Source: Prosthecobacter sp. (GTDB taxonomy: Bacteria; Verrucomicrobiota; Verrucomicrobiia; Verrucomicrobiales; Verrucomicrobiaceae). From it: a stretch of DNA of 64,000 nt. Positions 8,518-16,965 of the stretch are shown piece by piece. Where the stretch lies: assembly GCA_021733925.1 (NCBI GenBank), contig JAIPJY010000004.1, forward strand, positions 62,001-126,000, given 5' to 3'. The position numbers were made by a program, and so were the translations under genes. The notes beneath the pieces are model-generated. The model saw nothing but the letters and a program-made list of their open reading frames with translations, was not told the DNA's origin and did not search any database. The first letter of the stretch is position 1. Each line of letters opens with the position of its first letter.

Positions 8518-9420
8518 TGTGGGCGGCTGGCGGGGTGGGATTTGAGCGTGAGTTTAGGAGCGCTGTCTGATTATGGAGGCCATGCGCGGCGGGGCTCTTT
8601 GCAGGCGCTGCTGGTGGGCGCAGGGAGATGGCGGCGTGCTGGATTTGCTTTCCGGATTTGATGCCGGGTACCAGGGTAGCCTCGCCAAGGCTCGGCAACC
8701 CTTCTTTGATGCGCAGCCCCTTTGGGGCTGGTGGGTGGCGGAGCTATAGTGATTTCAAACTGATTTCTGAAAAGCATGCGGGGCGACACTCGGCGGAGGC
8801 TTGAGGACAAGCCTCCCTACCTCGCTCCGGGCATGCGGCGGGGCTTTTTGCAGGCGCTGCTGGTGGGCATTGGGTGCGGCGAAGTCTTGGGTTTGCTTTC
8901 CGGATTTGATGCCGGGTACCAGGGTAGCCTCGCCAAGGCTCGGCAACCCTTCGCTTTGATGCGCAGCCCCTTTGGGGCTGGTGGGTGGCGGAGCCAGAGC
9001 GATTTCAAAACTGATTTCTGAAAAGCCTGCGGGGCGACACTCGACGGAGGCTTGAGGACAAGCCTCCCTACCTAACGCCGGCATGCCCGGTGCGAGTCAG
9101 GGCGCTTGTTCCGCCAAGCGCCGTCGAACGTCGTCATGCGCAGCTTTCGAGTATCTCGGTGTGTGCGTGCGGTGACTGGCTGGCGAAGGAGCACCAGCTC
9201 CTGCGTTCGCATATTCCAGGAATGCGTAGGCTGACCGGCCTGCGAAAGCGGTAGCTGCGCTCGTTCCTCGCTACGCAACCGCAGTCCATATGGGGGCGTC
9301 GTTGGCTCGATTCGGAAAGGAGTTTTGGAAATCGCTATCTAAGGAGGAGCGAAATGTTGGAGTGATACGTCACTTGAACAAGGAGGTTGAAGGACAGTGG
9401 ACGATGCGCTGAGAGACGTG
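8518..9420. repeat. Repeat-rich intergenic region: two tandem copies of an about 240-bp element
   Basis: No credible gene lies in these 900 bases. A unit of about 240 bases occurs twice, at about 8584-8820 and 8834-9071, nearly identical. Each copy contains the core ttgcaggcgctgctggtggg, a GTAG-containing stretch (ccagggtagcctcgccaagg), a GCCCC/GGGGC hairpin, the tail ctgatttctgaaaagc, and the hairpin GGAGGCTTG/CAAGCCTCC followed by CTAC (8795-8820 and 9046-9071). The core recurs at 13376 and 26085. Further hairpins follow, such as GGCGCTTG/CAAGCGCC at 9101-9122. Short open frames through the repeat exist on both strands but have no support as genes. Confidence 0.85.
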
Positions 9421-10794
9421 CTACAAGCCCAGAATCGCATCCATGATTTGCTGGCTGAGTTCGGAGACGGCTTTGCCGTCGGTGTAGTGATTGAGCATGA
9501 GGGCGTAGCAGAATTCTTCGCCGGATTTGGTTTTGGCGTAGCCGGTGAAGGTGCGGATGCCGGACATGGCGCCGCCTTTCCAGGTGAGGCCGTCTTTGGA
9601 GAGGAGGGAGGCTTTGTAGGCGGTGCCTTGGGGGCCTTTGGCGGCGAAGTATTGCAGGCGGGCGAGATCGAGCGGGCGGATGAAATCGGCGCGGGCGAGG
9701 CCGCAGCCGTCTTCCATGCGAAGGCCGATGAATTCGAGTCCGCGGGACTTCCAGTGTTCGCGGATGACGTCTGCGGGGGGCTTGCCTGCCTTCACGCCGA
9801 GCATGCGGAAGACGCATTCGGTTTCGTGATTGTCGGAGGTGGCGTGGATACTGGTGATAATGTCGAGCAGCGGTGGGGAGTCGTGTTTGAGCAACGAGTG
9901 GGTGGCGGGAGTGGTGCTGGTTTTGTCTCCTACCTGAATGCCTGAGGCCATGAGAATGGCACGGAAATGATGTGCGGCAAAACGTGCGGGGTCTGGGACG
10001 GCGCCTTTGGCCTGAAATTTTGCGGCGCCCAGCGGGACGGTGCCGCGAAGGTGGATCGCGGTGGTGCTCTCGCCGCCGTGAATGACGACGCCATCGCCGG
10101 AATCGGCGGGGCCGGTGGTGACGTCGTTTTTCCAGGCGGCGTCGGGGACTTCGAGATTGATGCCGAGGAGCTCGGCAGCAGAGCCCACCTCAGGGCCGGC
10201 GCGGAAGACGACGATGTAGCGGTTGTGATTGAGGTTCAGTCCTGAGATGCCGCTGCCGTAGCCGTTGCCGATGTCTCCCCAGTTCCAGAAGTCGTTGTAG
10301 AGACTGCCGCTGAAAAAGCTGGAGTCAGCGCGAATGCCCCCGGTGATGCGGGTGAGGCCGCGCTGTTTCAAATCGGCGGCCCAGGCTTTGAGATCGTCGA
10401 GTTTGAGCATGGGATCACCACCGCCGATGATGATGAGATCGCCCTGAATGATGCCGTCCTTGAGCGGTGAGGTCGATTTGAGTTCGGTGGTGAAATGAAA
10501 GTCCGGGCCAAGGATTTCCAGCGCGGTGGCGGTGGTGAGGGTTTTGAGGCTGGAGGCGGGAATGAAAGCGGTGGTGGCGCTGACATCCTTCACGACTTCG
10601 CCTTTGCTGTTGAGGATACAGAGGCCGATGGAGGCGCCTGCGAGTGAGGGATTCTCGTGGGCTTGATGCAGGATCGTGGTGATCGCATCAGGCGGGGGCG
10701 GCTTGACTTCGGGAGGGACTGGAGTGCCGTAGCGAATCCACAGCAAAGCGGCCAAGGCCGAGGCCATGAGGAGAATGACGGTGTTTTTCAGCAT
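9421..10794 (-). CDS. dacB: D-alanyl-D-alanine carboxypeptidase/endopeptidase (PBP4, peptidase S13)
   Basis: Peptidoglycan hydrolase of the DacB/PBP4 family that acts in the periplasm on D-Ala-D-Ala cross-links or stem peptides, 457 residues. An N-terminal hydrophobic anchor follows the chosen ATG (MLKNTVILLMASALAALLW). Motif 1 is SSLK (about residues 81-84, in FIPASSLKTLTTA). Motif 2 is SDN (ATSDNHETECVFRML). The KTG box is replaced by KGG in LTWKGGAMSGIRTFTGY. The insert domain typical of S13 enzymes is present (GSGISGLNLNHN). The start at 10794 is preferred over the upstream ATG at 10827 because the anchor follows at once. It stands alone on the minus strand. Confidence 0.9.
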   Translation of the reverse strand: MLKNTVILLMASALAALLWIRYGTPVPPEVKPPPPDAITTILHQAHENPSLAGASIGLCILNSKGEVVKDVSATTAFIPASSLKTLTTATALEILGPDFHFTTELKSTSPLKDGIIQGDLIIIGGGDPMLKLDDLKAWAADLKQRGLTRITGGIRADSSFFSGSLYNDFWNWGDIGNGYGSGISGLNLNHNRYIVVFRAGPEVGSAAELLGINLEVPDAAWKNDVTTGPADSGDGVVIHGGESTTAIHLRGTVPLGAAKFQAKGAVPDPARFAAHHFRAILMASGIQVGDKTSTTPATHSLLKHDSPPLLDIITSIHATSDNHETECVFRMLGVKAGKPPADVIREHWKSRGLEFIGLRMEDGCGLARADFIRPLDLARLQYFAAKGPQGTAYKASLLSKDGLTWKGGAMSGIRTFTGYAKTKSGEEFCYALMLNHYTDGKAVSELSQQIMDAILGL

Positions 10795-10923
10795 GGTCGA
10801 GTGTAGCCTGAAACGGGCCGGGTCCAAGCGAGGTGCTAAGAAATGGAGCCGGAGAAAGGCGGCGGTTTGTTTCGAGCCTGTTCTTCACTTGCCGGATCAT
10901 TTGAGGTGACTAACTTGGCCGCC

Positions 10924-11481
10924 ATGTTTGAACTGGCCCCTGAAAAATGGACGATGCAGGGAATCCTGTGGGGGTTTTTTGTTTTTGGAGGGCTGATTGC
11001 AGGCGCCGGGCTGATATGGACCGCGAGCACGGCCTGGTTTCTTTACAGCTCTGAAAAAACCACGGGCGTGATTGTGGATGTGGTCGGCATTCTGAGCACG
11101 CGGAGCCCGAGTGAATCGCCGCAGGCGAAGCAGGTGATCAGCTATTACCCGGTGGTGGAGTTTCGTGATGCGCGGGGAAGCTTGCACAAGTCCCAATCAT
11201 CGCGGGCGGCGCGGTCCGATCATTTTAAGCGTGGTGATGAGGTTGGCGTTTATTACGATGCCCAAGATCCCGCACAGATGTTCATCGAAAACACGTGGAT
11301 GCTGTGGTTTTCCCCGGGGGTGATTCTGGGCAGCGGACTGATCTGGATGCTCGCTGTGGGTGGCATGATGATGTTAAACAAACGATTTGAGGTGGGCTTT
11401 GCCCAAGACAAGGCGCGGTTTTACAGCCAAGTGGCGGCCGCAGATCCAGCGAAACCCGACAACGATTCTTCCAACCGATGA
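10924..11481 (+). CDS. DUF3592 membrane protein
   Basis: Membrane protein of 185 residues with two predicted transmembrane segments (GILWGFFVFGGLIAGAGLIW and a second near residues 135-160, GVILGSGLIWMLAVGGMMML). The soluble segment between them has the DUF3592 pattern: YYPVVEFRDARG, the stretch HFKRGDEVGVYYDAQDPAQM, and an Asn-Thr-Trp just before the second segment. The function of DUF3592 proteins is unknown. An earlier in-frame ATG (10843) would add 27 residues with no hydrophobic signal, so 10924 is chosen. The stop overlaps the next start by four bases (ATGA), so it is translationally coupled to the VOC gene. Confidence 0.8.
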   Translation: MFELAPEKWTMQGILWGFFVFGGLIAGAGLIWTASTAWFLYSSEKTTGVIVDVVGILSTRSPSESPQAKQVISYYPVVEFRDARGSLHKSQSSRAARSDHFKRGDEVGVYYDAQDPAQMFIENTWMLWFSPGVILGSGLIWMLAVGGMMMLNKRFEVGFAQDKARFYSQVAAADPAKPDNDSSNR

Positions 11482-11825
11482 AACCTGAAAAAGTGAAGTT
11501 CATGCTGATGGCGGCCGACATGAAGCGGGCGGTGGCGTTTTACCGAGATGTGATCGGCCTGGAGGAGATCTTTGTGAGTGATTTCTGGACGGAGCTGCGG
11601 TTTGGGGATGCGATCATCGCGCTGCATGGCGGGCATGACGGCTCGCGGAATCCGACGGGATTGAGCTTTCAGTATGAGGATGTGCTGGTGATGGCGGAGA
11701 AGATCGCGGGAGCGGGGGCGAAGATATTGCAGTCGCCGCAGCAGCGGGAGGGGGAGCCGATTTTGCTGGGGGTCTTCAGGGATGCGGAGGGGAACGAGGT
11801 GTTTATGACGCAGTATGTGGGTTAG
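11478..11825 (+). CDS. VOC-family (glyoxalase/dioxygenase superfamily) protein
   Basis: Small vicinal-oxygen-chelate protein of 115 residues, one beta-alpha-beta-beta-beta pair set. It opens KVKFMLMAADMKRAVAFYRD, the standard VOC first strand and helix, and ends with the usual PILLGVFRDAEGNEVFMTQ. Glu and His positions compatible with a metal site are visible, but the substrate cannot be told from sequence. It overlaps the DUF3592 gene by four bases. A GACGAAT repeat array starts immediately after its stop codon. Confidence 0.85.
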   Translation: MKPEKVKFMLMAADMKRAVAFYRDVIGLEEIFVSDFWTELRFGDAIIALHGGHDGSRNPTGLSFQYEDVLVMAEKIAGAGAKILQSPQQREGEPILLGVFRDAEGNEVFMTQYVG

Positions 11826-11867
11826 AAAATGACGAATGACGAATGACGAATGTCGAATGATATGAGG
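11826..11867. repeat. GACGAAT 7-mer repeat array, solo copy
   Basis: Tandem array of the 7-mer GACGAAT, with one GTCGAAT variant, beginning one base after the VOC stop and ending gaatgatatgagg. The order and the end (gaatgat.tgagg) match the array at 42213-42253 next to the S23-type gene. Here no S23 gene is present. It lies between the VOC gene and thiH. Confidence 0.8.
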
Positions 11868-11945
11868 TGTCTGGGAAGAGTTTCGGGCATTCATCTTTGT
11901 TCCCAGCGTTGCACCCGGCGTCTGGCGTATTATATCAACGTCCAG

Positions 11946-13076
11946 ATGCACACCCCTTTCATTCCCACGCTTGATGCCCTCCCGGCGCGTAAATCGCCGC
12001 TGATGGAGAGGTTTGCGGGGTTGCTGGAGGCGAAGGGGCCGGCGCAGATCGAGGCGATGGCGAGGGAGTCGCGGATGATCACGCGGCGAAATTTTGGGAG
12101 GACGATGCGGCTGTTTGCGCCGCTGTATGTTTCCAATGAGTGCGTGAACAACTGCAGCTACTGCGGATTTTCGCGTGATAACAATGCGATCCTGCGGGTG
12201 ACGCTGACGGTGGAGCAGGTGGTGACGGAGGCGAAGCATCTGGTGGCGCAGGGGTTTCGGAACATCCTGCTGGTGGCGGGGGAGCATCCCAAATTCGTGA
12301 GCGATGGCTACCTGGAGGAGTGCATCCGGGCGATTCGTGAGTTTGTGCCGACGATTGGCATCGAGGTCGGGCCGATGGAAGACCCGGAGTATGAACGCAT
12401 GGTCAAAGCGGGGGCGGAGGGGCTGGTGGTGTATCAGGAGACGTATGACCGTGAGATTTACAAGGACATGCACACGGCGGGGCCGAAGAAGGATTTTGAC
12501 TGGCGGCTGGCGTGCCCAGAGCGTGGGTATGCGGGTGGGTTTCGCCGCATCGGCATTGGGGCGTTGTTTGGTCTGAGCGACTGGCGGCTGGAGGCGCTGC
12601 GACTGGCGGCGCATCTGGAGCATCTGTACAAGCACTGCTGGAAGTCGAGTTTCACGGTGGCGTTTCCGAGGCTGCGGCCGGCGGCGGGTGGATTTACCCC
12701 GATGACGGATTTCCCGGACTGGGCGCTGGTGCAGACGATTTGTGCTTTCCGAATCACGTTTCCTGAGGTGGGGATTATTTTAAGCACGCGTGAATCTGCG
12801 CCGCTGCGGGATGCGCTGGCACCGCTGGGCATCACGGTGATGAGCGCGGGGAGCCACACAGAGCCGGGCGGCTATACGGGGGCTGGGAATGATGACCTGC
12901 ACCTGACGGTGCGTGGGAAGCGTGTGGAGGTGGCTGAGAAGGCGGAGACGAATCGTGCCGAGGGGCAGTTTGGCATCGCGGATCAGAGGTCACCGCAAAG
13001 CGTGGCGGAGATGCTGCGGCTGCAGGGGCTTGACCCGGTGTGGAAGGACTGGGATGCTTCGATCCTGGCTGCGTGA
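11946..13076 (+). CDS. thiH: 2-iminoacetate synthase ThiH (radical SAM)
   Basis: Radical S-adenosylmethionine enzyme that cleaves tyrosine to 2-iminoacetate (dehydroglycine) for the thiazole moiety of thiamine. The protein has 376 residues, matching ThiH. The iron-sulfur motif CVNNCSYC (Cys66, Cys70, Cys73, CxxxCxxC) follows LYVSNE. Other family segments are NILLVAGEHPKFVS, VYQETYDREIY and the C-terminal FSRDN/TEPGGYTGAGNDDLHLT type blocks. The ATG at 11946 is chosen because upstream codons cover a repeat and non-conserved sequence. It is followed after 15 bases by thiS, which supports the assignment. No thiG lies beside it, so thiazole synthase must be encoded elsewhere. Confidence 0.93.
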   Translation: MHTPFIPTLDALPARKSPLMERFAGLLEAKGPAQIEAMARESRMITRRNFGRTMRLFAPLYVSNECVNNCSYCGFSRDNNAILRVTLTVEQVVTEAKHLVAQGFRNILLVAGEHPKFVSDGYLEECIRAIREFVPTIGIEVGPMEDPEYERMVKAGAEGLVVYQETYDREIYKDMHTAGPKKDFDWRLACPERGYAGGFRRIGIGALFGLSDWRLEALRLAAHLEHLYKHCWKSSFTVAFPRLRPAAGGFTPMTDFPDWALVQTICAFRITFPEVGIILSTRESAPLRDALAPLGITVMSAGSHTEPGGYTGAGNDDLHLTVRGKRVEVAEKAETNRAEGQFGIADQRSPQSVAEMLRLQGLDPVWKDWDASILAA

Positions 13077-13091
13077 ACCCCGAATTTTGTC

Positions 13092-13292
13092 ATGAAGATT
13101 ACTTTGAACGGAGAGAAGCGTGAGATGGCAGGGCCGCTGACGGTGCGGGAGCTGCTGGAGATTATTGGACTTGGTGGCAAGCCGGTGGTGGTGGAGCAGA
13201 ATCAGATCGCGCTGCTGCCGAGGGAGATTGATGGGGCGGAGGTGAGTGAGGGGGATGTGATCGAGGTGGTGCAGATCACGGCGGGGGGCTAG
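13092..13292 (+). CDS. thiS: Thiamine biosynthesis sulfur carrier protein ThiS
   Basis: Ubiquitin-fold sulfur carrier of 66 residues that, as a C-terminal thiocarboxylate, donates sulfur for thiazole formation. It has the typical start MKITLNGEKREM, the segment PVVVEQNQIALLPREIDG and the diagnostic C-terminal GG (QITAGG). Length and ending are exact for ThiS. It follows thiH closely on the same strand. Confidence 0.94.
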   Translation: MKITLNGEKREMAGPLTVRELLEIIGLGGKPVVVEQNQIALLPREIDGAEVSEGDVIEVVQITAGG

Positions 13293-13739
13293 GTGGAGGC
13301 AGAATGACTAATCTCGAAGCCGGAATGCCGAATGGCGGAGGGCTGGCATTCGGTGGTCATTCGTGCGCTTGGCAGATGCGCGGCGGGACTCCTTGCAGAC
13401 GCTGCTGGTGAGCACGGGGTGCGGCGGAGTGCTGGGTTTGCTTCCCGTTTTTGTGGTGATAAACCCAGGGAAGCACTCGCTAAAGCTAGGCATCCCTGGG
13501 CTGAAAGACGAAAGGCCGTTGGCCTTCAAGTCCGTCTGGATCGAAGTTCGTAGTGATGAATATCAGGAAGTGTGAAAACGTGGCCAGCGTGTCAGGTCTA
13601 TTGAGAGAGTCGGGGCAGGCTTCGCGCTTGATTCAACAGTGGCAGTGAAGGGCGAACGTGGAACTCTTGGAGCACTGGGGTGTGGCGGAGCGCTGGGATC
13701 GAGGACGAGTTCGAGTAGGTGGACGAGAACGATTTTGAA
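13293..13739. repeat. Intergenic region with a third copy of the GC-rich dispersed repeat
   Basis: No gene is supported. At about 13376-13445 it carries the element core (ccttgcagacgctgctggtg ... gctgggtttgcttcc) that also occurs at 8584, 8834 and 26085. Its right half differs: a CCCAGGG/CCCTGGG inverted repeat at about 13467-13501. A degenerate relative of the GACGAAT array (gaatgccgaatggcgg) lies at about 13322-13337. Short open frames here look like repeat read-through. Confidence 0.7.
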
Positions 13740-15140
13740 CTAGCGGGAGACGCCGGAATAACCGTGGCCGCTGGAGCAGAGGCGGAAGAGGTGGTTGCAG
13801 ACTTCGTGGGCGGAGAGGATGCCGGTGCGGGGGAGTGAGTCGAAGTCGCCGATGAGGACGGGCCAGTCGGCGCGGTCTTCGGGGATGCGGCCGTGGGAGC
13901 CTTTGACGAGGGAGGCGTCGAGGGGGATGACATCCATGAGCATGCGCTGGCCGAGGGCTTTCTTGGCGAGCTTGCCGGCGATCTTGAGCTTGGGCCACTT
14001 GATGGTGGGATCGAGGAAGAGTTCGGCGGGGTCGTAGCCGCATTTGCGGTGGATGTCCACGCAGCGGGCGAAGTCGGGGGCTTTGCGGTCGTCCTGCCAG
14101 TAGTAGTAGGTGAACCAGCTTTTGGCGTCGGCGACGGCGATGAGGTCGCCGCTGCGTTCGTGGTCGAGGCCGAAGAGATGTTTTTCCATTTTGCCGAGGA
14201 CCTGGGCGACTCCGGGGGTGGCTTCGAGGGTGGCGCGCACGGTGGCGAGGAGGCTGGGATCGTTGAGGTAGATGTGGGCGATCTGGTGGTCGGCGATGGC
14301 GAAGGCTTTGGAGCCGCCGAGGTCGAGGGTTTCGCGGCCGAGTTCGTCTTTGATGTTGAGCCAGCCTTTCTCGCGGAAGACGCGGTTTAAGTGGACGGGC
14401 TGTTCGACGTTGGTGATGCCGTATTCGGAGAGGAGGACGACCTTGATGTTTCGCGTTTCGTAGAAGCGGATGAGATCACCGACGACGTTGTCGATCTGGC
14501 GGAGGTCGAAACGGATTTTGTCCATGTCGATGCCGACGCGCTGGAGGTTGTAGTCGAGATGGGGGAGGTAAACGAGGGAGAGGCCGGGCCAGTGCTTTTC
14601 TTCGATCCACTTGGCGCTTTCGGCGATCCAGATGGAGGATTTGATGTCGGAGCCGGGGCCCCAGAAGTGGCGGAAGGGAAAGGGGCCGAGGTCTTTTTTG
14701 ATGCGGTCCCGCAGGGGCATCGGGTGCGTGTGGATGTCGAAGACCTTGCGGCCATCGGCAGGGTAAAGTGGGCGCGGGGTGATAGAGATGTCCGCGGTGG
14801 AGTACATGTTGAACCACCAGAAGAGCTTGGCGCAGGTGAACTGGGGATCGACGCGGCGAAGGGCTTCCCAGAGTTTTTCGCCCTGCATGAGCTGCTCGGG
14901 CTGTTTCCAAAAGCGGTGCTCGGCGTAGTCGCGGTCGTACCAGCCATTGGCGACGACGCCGTGATCGCGGGCGAGTCTGCCGGTGAGGTAGGTGGCCTGA
15001 GCCGTGCAGGTGACGGCGGGCAGGACGGGCTCGATGAGGGTGGAGCGATTGCGCTCGATGAAGGCACGGATGGCCGGGGTGTGCTCGCCGATGAGCCGGG
15101 TGGTGAGGCCGACGACGTTGAGGATGGCGGTGCGCTGCAT
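13740..15140 (-). CDS. Alkaline-phosphatase-superfamily phosphodiesterase/nucleotide pyrophosphatase
   Basis: Metal-dependent hydrolase of the type I phosphodiesterase/nucleotide pyrophosphatase group, 466 residues. The nucleophile region is VLPAVTCTAQATYLTG, with Thr44 the likely nucleophile. The pattern DHGVVANGWYDRDYAEHRFW, the metal segment LVYLPHLDYNLQRVGID, and LLSEYGI and IADHQIAHIYL give the other ligand positions of the family. There is no signal peptide, so it is probably cytoplasmic. The substrate is not known. It lies alone in the minus-strand block, with the DUF3307 gene about 85 bases upstream. Confidence 0.87.
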   Translation of the reverse strand: MQRTAILNVVGLTTRLIGEHTPAIRAFIERNRSTLIEPVLPAVTCTAQATYLTGRLARDHGVVANGWYDRDYAEHRFWKQPEQLMQGEKLWEALRRVDPQFTCAKLFWWFNMYSTADISITPRPLYPADGRKVFDIHTHPMPLRDRIKKDLGPFPFRHFWGPGSDIKSSIWIAESAKWIEEKHWPGLSLVYLPHLDYNLQRVGIDMDKIRFDLRQIDNVVGDLIRFYETRNIKVVLLSEYGITNVEQPVHLNRVFREKGWLNIKDELGRETLDLGGSKAFAIADHQIAHIYLNDPSLLATVRATLEATPGVAQVLGKMEKHLFGLDHERSGDLIAVADAKSWFTYYYWQDDRKAPDFARCVDIHRKCGYDPAELFLDPTIKWPKLKIAGKLAKKALGQRMLMDVIPLDASLVKGSHGRIPEDRADWPVLIGDFDSLPRTGILSAHEVCNHLFRLCSSGHGYSGVSR

Positions 15141-15225
15141 GAGGGTCGCAGTTACAAGTTTAAGGTTTCAAGTTTCAAGTTGTATCGCCGCGCAGGGATA
15201 ACTTGGAACCTTTAACTTTAAACTT

Positions 15226-15630
15226 TTAACTTCCGTGGATCATCGCCGCGACGACGTAGGCGATTTTGCAGATGCAGTGGAGGGACTGGTCCTGAACGAA
15301 GGTGGTTTTGTTTTCGCACTTGGCCAGATCGATGAGCCAGTGCAGGACGAACTCGATGATGCAGAGGATGAAGCAGCCGGTGATGGCCCAGACTGCGGCC
15401 GCATGGAGCAGGCAATGGGCGGACATGCACCAAGGCCAGATCTGCACCGGGCGGGTGGGATCATTCCTGAGGATCAGGAGATGCCGGTTTTTGCAGCTTG
15501 AAAGGAACTCCCCCTGGAGCGGGTAATCCATCAGCGCATGGCCGGCGAGCAGGAGGAAAATGACCTGGATGGCATCCAGCCAAGTGTGCGGAGGAAATGG
15601 CAGCAGGCCAGACATGCGGAAGTTTTCCAT
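15226..15630 (-). CDS. DUF3307-like integral membrane protein
   Basis: Membrane protein of about 134 residues with three or four hydrophobic segments. The family-like features are AGHALMDYPLQGEFL near the N-terminus, the central MSAHCLLHAAAVWA with paired His, and EFVLHWLIDLAKCE near the C-terminus. That arrangement of His/Asp in membrane segments fits DUF3307. Several starts are possible: a GTG at 15654, ATG at 15630 and ATG at 15615; 15630 is a compromise. The function is unknown. Confidence 0.7.
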   Translation of the reverse strand: MENFRMSGLLPFPPHTWLDAIQVIFLLLAGHALMDYPLQGEFLSSCKNRHLLILRNDPTRPVQIWPWCMSAHCLLHAAAVWAITGCFILCIIEFVLHWLIDLAKCENKTTFVQDQSLHCICKIAYVVAAMIHGS

Positions 15631-15696
15631 CGTGAAGAGAGGACTGCAACGCACGAATCATTCATGCGCCAAACAATCCCGCCTCACTGTCATGAC

Positions 15697-16152
15697 TTAG
15701 GCGCTGTAGAAGGCGGCAATCTTCTCATTCACCGCGCGGAGACGATGGGAAATGGTGCGGCCGACACCGATGAGCAGCCAGGCGGCGGCACGCGGGTATT
15801 CGTTGATGTAGCTTTCGAGGGTCTCCCCGTCGATGCGCCAGACCTGGGAAAATTCGACAGCGGTGACGCTGGCGCTGGCGACATTGGGGTCGAGCAGGTT
15901 GATTTCCCCGATGGTTTCGCCTTTCTGAATGGAACCGAGGAGTACTTTGTGGCCGCCGCGCATGGCGGTGGCGTGGAACTTGCCGGAGACGACGAAAAAC
16001 AGGCTGTTCTGCTGCTGACCTTCTTCGATCAAATGCTGGCCTGGCTGCACGGGGAGGAATTCGCCGTAGCCGCTGAGAATGTCGCGATCTTCGTCGCCCA
16101 GAGGTTCGAGGATGCCTTGGGCCGGGAGTTTGGGAGACGAGAGGGAGCTCAT
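15697..16152 (-). CDS. Cyclic-nucleotide-binding domain protein without DNA-binding domain
   Basis: Protein of 151 residues that consists almost entirely of one cNMP-binding domain of the Crp/PKA type. The domain is recognised by LIEEGQQQNSLFFVVSGKFHA, the phosphate-binding-cassette position GETIGEINLLDPNVASASVTA (Glu kept, the usual Arg replaced by Ser/Val) and VWRID. No helix-turn-helix follows, unlike Crp. It may bind a nucleotide and partner another protein, or be a structural relic. The 41-base gap to the DUF3307 gene allows co-transcription. Confidence 0.85.
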   Translation of the reverse strand: MSSLSSPKLPAQGILEPLGDEDRDILSGYGEFLPVQPGQHLIEEGQQQNSLFFVVSGKFHATAMRGGHKVLLGSIQKGETIGEINLLDPNVASASVTAVEFSQVWRIDGETLESYINEYPRAAAWLLIGVGRTISHRLRAVNEKIAAFYSA

Positions 16153-16431
16153 GAGGATCAGTTAGGGTGAATTAAGCAGTCTTTTTTAAGCGGAGAAGCC
16201 CGGAATGGCAAGCCCGGCGAACAAGAAGGCAGCGAAACTCCTGACTGACTCAAAAAAACCGCGAGTTGATGCAGCATTTGCCGTGCTTAGGCATTTTTTG
16301 TCGATAGCCAGTTATTTGTATCTGCGTAGTATGTACGTTCTAAATTTTGCTGGATTTCCGAGGGCACCGGTTCAAAATCGCCACCCTCGCTTCAACGAGC
16401 CAACCTCCCACCAGCTAACCCGACCCTATCC

Positions 16432-16914
16432 ATGTCTGACTCCTCCTCCTCCAAATGCTGCGGCAGCCTCAGTTACGATTTCGCACATCTTCTGCTCCGC
16501 CTTTGGGTTGGCATGCGTCTTTTCATGGCGGGCCTCGACAAGTTTCGCTGGGGCAACGGCCCGACAGTGAGCTTCGGCCTCGACAATTATCCGAAGAAAA
16601 CCGGCCCACTGGCCAAGCTGATGACGGACAACAGCTTCATGCCTGCCTGGGCATGCGATGCATTTGCCGCCAGCATTGGCTACATTCTTGTCCCGGTGGG
16701 CATCTGGGTTGCGATTGGCATCTGCACTGAGTTTGGTCTGCTGGCCGCCGGCCTGGTGTTCCTTTCCCTGGGTCTGGGACTTGCCGCGCTGCCGGATGAC
16801 ACGGAAGTCGTCAGCAACATTGGTCTTTCCATTCTGATCGTGGCAGCCGCCCTCGTGACCTCGAAGGCGAAAACCTTCTCCATCGACGGTTTCCTTGCCC
16901 GCAAGAAGGCATAA
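16432..16914 (+). CDS. DoxX-family membrane protein
   Basis: Integral membrane protein of 160 residues with four hydrophobic helices. It shows the DoxX opening HLLLRLWVGMRLFMAGLDKF, then a loop before AFAASIGYILVPVGIWVAIG and two further helices. DoxX-like proteins are linked to quinone or thiosulfate redox chemistry in some organisms, but most are unassigned. It is the first gene of a plus-strand group with the Tat oxidoreductase at 16966. Confidence 0.85.
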   Translation: MSDSSSSKCCGSLSYDFAHLLLRLWVGMRLFMAGLDKFRWGNGPTVSFGLDNYPKKTGPLAKLMTDNSFMPAWACDAFAASIGYILVPVGIWVAIGICTEFGLLAAGLVFLSLGLGLAALPDDTEVVSNIGLSILIVAAALVTSKAKTFSIDGFLARKKA

Positions 16915-16965
16915 CCACGACATCACGTCGGCTTTGGCAGTGAACCCACTCGCCCGAATGCACCT

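Noticed and set aside
8571-9084. Short open frames in the tandem repeat (both strands)
   Set aside because: They are produced by repeat sequence, have no start context, and the sense and antisense frames are equally open.
11826-11867. CRISPR array
   Set aside because: The repeat is a 7-mer in direct tandem without spacers, and no cas genes are near.
11421-12635. 404-codon Arg/His-rich open frame on the minus strand
   Set aside because: It is antisense to thiH and the VOC gene, with no recognisable domain.
14391-15215. 274-codon acidic frame on the plus strand
   Set aside because: It is the complement of the alkaline-phosphatase-superfamily gene and has no motif of its own.
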